A stretch of 64,000 nucleotides of DNA from Azorhizobium caulinodans ORS 571 (GTDB lineage: Bacteria; Pseudomonadota; Alphaproteobacteria; Rhizobiales; Xanthobacteraceae). The stretch's first letter is position 1. Each line of letters opens with the position of its first letter. The position numbers and the translations under genes were made by a program. The stretch lies in contig NC_009937.1 of NCBI RefSeq assembly GCF_000010525.1, positions 4,159,501 to 4,223,500 of the forward strand, in the 5' to 3' direction. The notes below the pieces were generated by a model that made no database searches, had not been told where the DNA came from, and worked only from the letters and a program-made list of their open reading frames with translations. This document shows, piece after piece, positions 59,065 to 64,000 of the stretch.

Positions 59065-59793
59065 TCACGCGGCGGTTTTCTCGCGCGGCAGGCGCCGACC
59101 GACGGGATCGAAGAACGAAAAGAGCAGCAGGCCGGCGAAGAAGCCGCCCAGATGCGCCTGCCAGGCGACCTCGCCATCTTCCGCCCCCGGCATGGTCACG
59201 CCGACGCCGAAGAGGAGGTTGGCGGCGATCCAGACGCCCATGAAGCCGAGCACGCGGGGATCGCGGAAGGCCTCCCCCAGCCCCTGTGCCGGCATGTGAT
59301 CCGGCAGCGGGCCGCGCCGGCCGCTCAGGGAGCCGCCAGGCGCGAAGGCGAAACGCACCGCCGCCGCCATGAGGCCGGCGATGGCCGCCGAGGCGCCGAT
59401 CATGGGCACCATCGCGTCCCGGTGGGTGATGAGATGGGCGAAGGCCCCCACCGCCGCCGTGACGGCGAAGAAGGCAAGGAAGCGCGCCGGCCCGAAGCGC
59501 CGGGCCACCGGCGTCGCAAACGCCAGCATCCAGATCAGATTGACGCCGAGATGGATCCAGTTGGCGTGCAGCAGCGCGTAAGTGACGAAGGTCCAGATGT
59601 CGGCGCCGATGCCGCCGGGAAGTGCCAGCGCGGCCTCCGCATCATAGCGGCCGGGCACGAAAGAGAAGAGCGCGAGGATCTCCAGATCGGCGCCCTCGCT
59701 CAGCACATAGGTGCGGACGAGATGGATCACCGCCATCGCGGCGGCGAGGGCAGTCACGACGCCGGGCACGTTGAACACCGGCTGGCGGGGCAT
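59065..59793 (-). CDS. Rhomboid family intramembrane serine protease
   Basis: A 242-residue six-helix rhomboid. The motifs are NWIHLGVNLIWM (HxxxN loop), GASAAIAG containing the catalytic Ser, and WQAHLGGFFAG containing the catalytic His. The serine motif is GAS-A rather than the usual GxSG, but Ser and His are both present. The start MPRQPVFNVPGVVTAL has GGGGCG upstream; the frame is open for a further 64 codons that do not look conserved. It cleaves within or close to membranes; the substrate is unknown. Divergent from the BTLCP gene. Confidence 0.88.
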   Translation of the reverse strand: MPRQPVFNVPGVVTALAAAMAVIHLVRTYVLSEGADLEILALFSFVPGRYDAEAALALPGGIGADIWTFVTYALLHANWIHLGVNLIWMLAFATPVARRFGPARFLAFFAVTAAVGAFAHLITHRDAMVPMIGASAAIAGLMAAAVRFAFAPGGSLSGRRGPLPDHMPAQGLGEAFRDPRVLGFMGVWIAANLLFGVGVTMPGAEDGEVAWQAHLGGFFAGLLLFSFFDPVGRRLPREKTAA

Positions 59794-60020
59794 CGCCCCA
59801 GGGGATCGGGTGATATCGAGCACCCTTCGCACATAGGCGCGGGCCGGAAGGAGAGCAACCCAAAACACGGGGAGTGTCCGCCCCGGCCATCGATGATCGG
59901 GCGCACGAACGGCGGTATCATCCAGCGGAAACCGCGTTAAGGTTAAAAAAGGATTAAGAGCGCGCACAGACGCGGTTTGCGGCATTATCCTTTTGTTAAC
60001 CGCAAGGCGAACACCCGCTC

Positions 60021-60665
60021 ATGCCCTCTTCTCTCGCGCGACTGCTGCTCCTGGCCGGCCTGCTTCTCGGCAGCACGGCGGGCGCGTCCGCACAGAAGAT
60101 CCATACGGCAAGCCTTCCGCCCCAGCCGGCGCCGGTGGAGCATCTCGACGCCATCGGCAACACCAATCCGCCCATCGGCTATGTGGAGTTCTGCGGCGAC
60201 CACGCCAATGAATGCGTGCCGTCCGGCCCGATGGTCTATGAGGTCGCTCTCACCGAGCAGAAGCTCGCCGAGCTCCAGAAGGTGAACCGCTCGGTGAACG
60301 AGACGGTGGAGCCCATGACCGACCTCGAGCACTACGGCGTGGTCGAGAAATGGGCCTATCCCGATGACGGCAAGGGCGACTGCGAGGACTATGTGCTGGA
60401 AAAGCGCCGGGTCCTCATGAACCTCGGCTGGCCGGCGTCGGTGCTGCTCATCACGGTGGTGCGCGACAAGGCCGGCGACGGCCATGCGGTGCTGACCGTG
60501 GTGACCGACCGCGGCGACCTCGTCCTCGACAATCAGGAAGCCGAGATCCTGCGCTGGCGCCAGACCGGCTATCGCTATGTGAAGCGCCAGTCCCAGAACG
60601 ACCCTAGCCAGTGGGTGTCGCTGGGCGAGACCCGCTCCCCGCCGGTGGTGGGCGGCGGGCGCTGA
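60021..60665 (+). CDS. Transglutaminase-like cysteine proteinase (BTLCP)
   Basis: Periplasmic protease of the bacterial transglutaminase-like family. The 214 residues begin with a signal peptide (cleavage near GASA) and contain the catalytic triad C121 (GKGDCEDYVLEK), H155 (GDGHAVLTV) and D170 (LVLDNQ). In Pseudomonas the relative LapG cuts surface adhesins under c-di-GMP control. No LapD-like gene is beside it, though a GGDEF-EAL protein is encoded 10 kb away. Most Hyphomicrobiales genomes carry such a gene. Confidence 0.92.
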   Translation: MPSSLARLLLLAGLLLGSTAGASAQKIHTASLPPQPAPVEHLDAIGNTNPPIGYVEFCGDHANECVPSGPMVYEVALTEQKLAELQKVNRSVNETVEPMTDLEHYGVVEKWAYPDDGKGDCEDYVLEKRRVLMNLGWPASVLLITVVRDKAGDGHAVLTVVTDRGDLVLDNQEAEILRWRQTGYRYVKRQSQNDPSQWVSLGETRSPPVVGGGR

Positions 60666-60689
60666 GGCGCCCGTCCGTTCTCGGGCGGA

Positions 60690-61220
60690 TCAGTCGATGC
60701 GGGTAAGCCCGGCCGCGAAGCGCTTCCAGTTGTTCTGATAATGCTCCGCCGTACGCGAGAGGCGCGCCACCATCTCGTCGTCCAGTTCCCGGATGGCCTT
60801 GGCCGGCGCGCCGACGATCAGCGACCGCTCGGCAAAGGACTTGCCCTCGGTGACCAGCGCATTGCTGCCCACCAGCGAGTTCGGGGCGATCGTGGCGCCA
60901 TTGAGCAGGGTCGCGCCCATGCCGACGAGGCTGTTCTCGCCCACCACGCAGCCATGCAGCATGGCCATGTGGCCGACGGTGACACCCGCACCCAGCGTCA
61001 TGGGGAAGCCGGGGTCGGTGTGGAGGACGCAGTTTTCCTGGATGTTGGTGCCCCGCCCGATGGTGATGGGCTCGTTGTCGCCACGGATCACCGTGCCGAA
61101 CCAGATGCTCGCATCCTCCTCGATCTTCACCCGGCCGATGACGATGGCATTGGGCGCGATCCAATAGCGTCCGGAGGCCGGCAGTTCGGGGGCAACGCCG
61201 TCGATGGCATAGAGCGGCAT
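60690..61220 (-). CDS. Gamma-carbonic anhydrase-like hexapeptide-repeat protein
   Basis: A 176-residue left-handed beta-helix trimer protein of the gamma-carbonic anhydrase/YrdA type. The metal ligands H67 (ENCVLHTDPG), H84 and H89 (TVGHMAMLHGC) are all in place, and a C-terminal helix closes the fold. Activity as a carbonic anhydrase is possible but rarely shown for bacterial YrdA-like proteins. AGGAG lies before the ATG. The frame extends another 30 codons upstream without conserved sequence. It converges on the BTLCP gene. Confidence 0.93.
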   Translation of the reverse strand: MPLYAIDGVAPELPASGRYWIAPNAIVIGRVKIEEDASIWFGTVIRGDNEPITIGRGTNIQENCVLHTDPGFPMTLGAGVTVGHMAMLHGCVVGENSLVGMGATLLNGATIAPNSLVGSNALVTEGKSFAERSLIVGAPAKAIRELDDEMVARLSRTAEHYQNNWKRFAAGLTRID

Positions 61221-61369
61221 GGGCTTGGGGCTCCTTGGGGCATTTTCGCCCTGCCTACACCGCCCCGCCGCCGGCCGCCAGTTGGGAGGAGGCTCAGGGA
61301 ACCGGCGCAACGTCCGTTCGGCGGAAATGACAACCGACGCGTTCGCCTCTGCAACCGCCAGGGTGACGC

Positions 61370-61771
61370 CTAGCTCCGGAAGGCACAGCCTTCGGCGACG
61401 GCAGCCTGATGGAGAGCTTGGTCCATAGTCACCAGAGGCACGCCATCCCGCACCGCGAGCGCGAGATAAGCGGCGTCATAAGCGGTGAGCCCGTGCGCGC
61501 GGGCAAGCCTCATCAACCGTTCATGATCCGGTGCCGGATCAATTGCGATCGGCAGGTCCGCAAGCAGGGCCAAGGCCCGATCGGCCTGCTCGCGGGTCAC
61601 TCGGCCGCGCCGCACGTTGGTGAGGAAAATATTGCACATCTCGAACCACCAGAGCGATGGAACGATCGCATGGTCGGTCAACAGCCGTTCGTAAGCGGCG
61701 GATGCAACAAGATTTCCCTCGTCCGGCAGGAGCCATGTGGCACTGACGGAGGCGTCCACCACGAAGGGCAT
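61370..61771 (-). CDS. vapC: VapC-type PIN-domain toxin
   Basis: A 133-residue PIN ribonuclease. The four metal-binding acids are visible: D6 (FVVDASVSATW), E44 (WWFEMCNIF), D99 (TAYDAAYLALA) and D117 (LVTMDQAL). Such toxins cleave specific RNAs, often tRNA or rRNA, and are held inactive by the antitoxin. Its ATG shares one base with the antitoxin stop, giving tight translational coupling. Confidence 0.92.
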   Translation of the reverse strand: MPFVVDASVSATWLLPDEGNLVASAAYERLLTDHAIVPSLWWFEMCNIFLTNVRRGRVTREQADRALALLADLPIAIDPAPDHERLMRLARAHGLTAYDAAYLALAVRDGVPLVTMDQALHQAAVAEGCAFRS

Positions 61772-62016
61772 CAGCGCTGATGGCCTTCACGGCGGGCCGA
61801 CTGGATGTCGGCGAGCGAGAGCCGTGGCATTGTCTCGCGAAATGCCGCGATCGCCTCCATGGTCTTCCGCGTACCGGCCTCATCATGGTCGGGCTCAGGG
61901 ACCAGCCGGGCAACGGCGCGACCATCGCGTGTGATGACGACCGTTTCGCCCCGTTCCACGGCATCGACGAGTTGGGTCAGATGCGCCTCGGCGTCCGTGA
62001 TCTGCACATGCCGCAT
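61771..62016 (-). CDS. vapB: Phd/YefM-type antitoxin
   Basis: An 81-residue antitoxin with the Phd/YefM DNA-binding domain: AEAHLTQLVDAVERGETVVI and TRDGRAVARLVPE, followed by a C-terminal toxin-binding tail ending EGHQR. The pairing of a Phd-like antitoxin with a PIN toxin is common. GGGAGG lies before the ATG. It presumably represses its own operon. Confidence 0.9.
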   Translation of the reverse strand: MRHVQITDAEAHLTQLVDAVERGETVVITRDGRAVARLVPEPDHDEAGTRKTMEAIAAFRETMPRLSLADIQSARREGHQR

Positions 62017-62086
62017 CGGAGTTCCTCCCGATGATCGTTCCGCATGCTCAGAATGGGCTTCCCGCACGGTGAGCGCAACGCGCCCC

Positions 62087-62446
62087 TCAGAACGGCCCGC
62101 GCGCATAGATGGCCTGAAGGCCGGCGGTGAGCTGGGCGACATGCTGCTCATAGACCTTGCGGATGCAGGGCACGCGGCTGCCGCAGGTGGCGCGATAGGC
62201 GAGGAAGGCGCGCTGCTGGTCCTGGATGATGCCGCGTTCGCCCATGGCCACGAGATGGGTCAGCACGTCGTAGAGCGTTGCCGCACGCACATCGAGATCG
62301 GACAGGTCGCGGTTGACGCACACCGCCTTCTCGTCCGGCGAGCGGGCCTTGGTGCAGTCGAAGCTGGCTGCGGCGGCGGGCGCAGGTGAGAAGGCGAGAA
62401 CGAGACCCAGGAGGGCCAGGGCAGTGGACGCGCGGCGCAGTGTCAT
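62087..62446 (-). CDS. LprI/DUF1311-like exported protein
   Basis: A 119-residue protein with a signal peptide (cleavage near PAAAA) and a Cys-containing mature part: [24 protein letters not shown] near the start and [19 protein letters not shown] near the end, the LprI/DUF1311 pattern in which four cysteines form two disulfides. Members bind or inhibit lysozyme in some species. Its ATG overlaps the queC stop (ATGA), so it is the last gene of the bolA-queC unit. Confidence 0.85.
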   Translation of the reverse strand: MTLRRASTALALLGLVLAFSPAPAAAASFDCTKARSPDEKAVCVNRDLSDLDVRAATLYDVLTHLVAMGERGIIQDQQRAFLAYRATCGSRVPCIRKVYEQHVAQLTAGLQAIYARGPF

Positions 62447-63168
62447 TCGCTCACCCTCGCGGCCTCGTAGCGGGCAAAGCCCTCGGCGCGCAGCTGGCAC
62501 GCCGGGCAGGTCCCGCAGCCATGCCCCCACGGATGGCGCGGGCCGCGTTCGCCAAGATAGCAGGTATGGGTGTCCTCCACGATGAGGTCCACCAGCGCCC
62601 GGCCGCCGAGCCGCTCGGCGAGCCGCCAGGTCTCGGCCTTGTCGATCCACATGAGCGGTGTCTCGAGCACAAAGCGCCGGTCCATGCCGAGGTTGAGCGC
62701 CACCTGCAGGGCCTTGATGGTGTCGTCCCGGCAGTCCGGATAGCCGGAGAAGTCGGTCTCGCACATGCCGCCGACGATGTGCTTCAGCCCGCGCCGATAG
62801 GCGAGCGCGGCGGCGAAGGTGAGGAAGACGATGTTGCGGCCGGGCACGAAGGTGTTCGGCAGGCCGCCCTCGGTCATCTCGATGGCGACGTCGCGGGTGA
62901 GCGCCGTGTCGGAGACCGCGCCCAGCGCATCGAGCGCGAGGGTATGGTCCTCGCCCAGCTTCGCGGCCCAGGCCGGATTGAGCGCTGCCATGGCGGCGCG
63001 CACCTTCACCCGGCAGTCGAGTTCGATGCGGTGGCGCTGGCCATAGTCGAAGCCGAGCGTCTCCACCCGCTCGAAGCGGTCCAGCGCCCAGGCGAGCGTG
63101 GTGGTGGAATCCTGCCCGCCCGAGAACAGGACGAGCGCGCCCGAACCCGGGCCCGCGTCAGCACTCAT
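62443..63168 (-). CDS. queC: 7-cyano-7-deazaguanine synthase
   Basis: Converts 7-carboxy-7-deazaguanine to preQ0 in queuosine synthesis, using ATP and ammonia. The 241 residues have the PP-loop [11 protein letters not shown] and the zinc-binding [19 protein letters not shown] region in which four cysteines end in CPAC. Its ATG overlaps the bolA stop, and its stop overlaps the lprI-like start. No other que genes are in the window. Confidence 0.96.
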   Translation of the reverse strand: MSADAGPGSGALVLFSGGQDSTTTLAWALDRFERVETLGFDYGQRHRIELDCRVKVRAAMAALNPAWAAKLGEDHTLALDALGAVSDTALTRDVAIEMTEGGLPNTFVPGRNIVFLTFAAALAYRRGLKHIVGGMCETDFSGYPDCRDDTIKALQVALNLGMDRRFVLETPLMWIDKAETWRLAERLGGRALVDLIVEDTHTCYLGERGPRHPWGHGCGTCPACQLRAEGFARYEAARVSE

Positions 63169-63446
63169 TCGCCGGGCGCTTTGGCGTCGATGGCGAGCGC
63201 GTGGAGACCGCCGGCGATCTCGCCCGCCAGCAGCCCGTTCACCAGACGGTGGCGGTCGATGCGGCTCTTGCCCCGGAAGGCCTCGGAGACCACCCGCACC
63301 CGCAGGTGGGTGATGCCGCCGTCGGGTCGGGCGCGGTTGTGCGCGTGGCCCGCGTGGCGGTGGCTCTCGTCCTCCACCTCCAGCGAGATGGGCGAAAGGC
63401 CGGCAGCGAGCGCCGTGCGGATCTGGTCGAGATGAGCGTCGGACAT
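63165..63446 (-). CDS. BolA-family protein
   Basis: A 93-residue BolA-like protein with the fold's conserved histidine segments ([12 protein letters not shown]) and the [21 protein letters not shown] motif. BolA proteins act with monothiol glutaredoxins in iron-sulfur trafficking. The clustering with queC by four-base overlap indicates one transcript. It is of the longer, bolA (not ibaG) type judged by the RHRLV segment. Confidence 0.92.
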   Translation of the reverse strand: MSDAHLDQIRTALAAGLSPISLEVEDESHRHAGHAHNRARPDGGITHLRVRVVSEAFRGKSRIDRHRLVNGLLAGEIAGGLHALAIDAKAPGE

Positions 63447-63528
63447 GGCCTATCGGTACTGCCGCCGCGCGCCCGGCGTCAATGCGGCCGGCCAGCCCCG
63501 CGCGCTGCGCATGGGCGTCGCGGAGGGA

Positions 63529-64000
63529 TCAGGCGGGCAGCCACGAGAGCGCCAGCCCGGCAAGCGCGCAGACCCCGAGCGTCGCCATCATGCCGGCGCG
63601 GAAGCGGAGCATGGCGACCAGCGCGCCGACCGCAAGCACGGCCGCCCGCCAGTCGACGGACGCGAGCACCGGCACGTCGGGCGAGAGGCCGAGCACGCGC
63701 CATTCGCGCACCTCGCGAAACACCACATGCAAGGCGAACCAGACCGCGAGATTGAGGATGACGCCCACCACCGCCGCCGTGATGGCCGACATGGCGGCGG
63801 CGAGGCGCCGGTTGCCGCGCAGCGCCTCCATGTAGGGCGCGCCGAGGAAGATCCAAAGGAAACAGGGCGCGAACGTCACCCAGACGGTAAGCGCCCCGCC
63901 GAACAGCCCGGCGAGCCACGCCGGCAAGGCGCCGGGATCGCGATAGGCGGCGAGAATGCCCACGAACTGGAGGACGAGGATGAGCGGCCCCGGCGTCGTC
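63529..64000 (-). CDS. chrA: Chromate transporter ChrA, C-terminal part (runs off the right edge)
   Basis: The reading frame is open to the window end. The visible part begins inside TTPGPLILVLQFVG, a hallmark of the second half of ChrA, and continues with WVTFAPCFLWIFLGAPYMEALRG and SAITAAVVGVILNLAVW, membrane segments of the CHR domain. ChrA exports chromate across the inner membrane. The first half and the start lie beyond 64000. It is on the same strand as bolA, about 80 bases upstream of it. Confidence 0.9.
   Translation of the reverse strand, partial: TTPGPLILVLQFVGILAAYRDPGALPAWLAGLFGGALTVWVTFAPCFLWIFLGAPYMEALRGNRRLAAAMSAITAAVVGVILNLAVWFALHVVFREVREWRVLGLSPDVPVLASVDWRAAVLAVGALVAMLRFRAGMMATLGVCALAGLALSWLPA

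Overview
The window is GC-rich chromosomal DNA from an alphaproteobacterium, most likely a Hyphomicrobiales (Rhizobiales) member close to Xanthobacter/Azorhizobium; the family-level guess is inference. Evidence for the class: the gene order carA / yqeY / dnaG / rpoD, an RNase E with a large acidic insert in its S1 domain and a WWQRKLFGE-type C-terminus, a DnaG that has lost most zinc ligands, a periplasmic BTLCP cysteine proteinase, a SleB-type cell-wall hydrolase and a MaeB-type malic enzyme with a phosphotransacetylase-like tail. I see no rRNA, tRNA, CRISPR array, insertion sequence or prophage. Both ends cut genes: the first codons of a class A penicillin-binding protein on the left, and the C-terminal part of a ChrA chromate transporter on the right.

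Layout. 1-6.4 kb: cell wall (PBP1A start, AmiC amidase), RNase E with a ~750 bp leader, ribosomal protein S21. 6.5-10.9 kb: the zwf-pgl-pgi sugar-phosphate operon plus a small unknown protein. 10.9-17.2 kb: an oxalate module, with two OxlT-type carriers, formyl-CoA:oxalate CoA-transferase, a CBS-domain protein and a divergent GntR/FCD regulator; matching inverted repeats are candidate operators. 17.2-24 kb: the housekeeping block carA, yqeY, dnaG, rpoD, interrupted by a BrnT/BrnA toxin-antitoxin pair and followed by an AT-rich PD-(D/E)XK nuclease gene whose stop codon shares a CTAG with the rpoD stop. 25-32.3 kb: a peptide-type ABC binding protein, a very unusual autotransporter, and a glutamine-synthetase-like ligase. 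32.5-35.6 kb: a three-gene phosphorelay (CHASE3 kinase, single-domain receiver, receiver-HWE/HisKA_2 kinase) with no DNA-binding output. 35.6-46 kb: rhodanese, glycine-zipper protein, MeaB GTPase, SleB hydrolase, malic enzyme, a large unknown membrane-anchored protein, and a FUSC-type transporter with a perfect 25-bp palindrome over its start region. 46-58.5 kb: aspS, a GGDEF-EAL protein, RNase D, Rieske protein, two unknowns, ppx-ppk (polyphosphate) and a patatin-like lipase. 58.5-64 kb: CBS protein, rhomboid protease, BTLCP proteinase, gamma-carbonic anhydrase-like protein, a VapBC-type toxin-antitoxin pair, a tightly overlapping bolA-queC-lprI-like operon, and chrA.

The most interesting item is the autotransporter at 27238-30708. 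Its passenger carries two DTG motifs about 220 residues apart and other pepsin-like landmarks, so it looks like a two-lobed aspartic protease exported by its own outer-membrane barrel. Second-tier items are the oxalate cluster with its candidate operator set, and the accessory genes (BrnTA, nuclease) placed around dnaG-rpoD.
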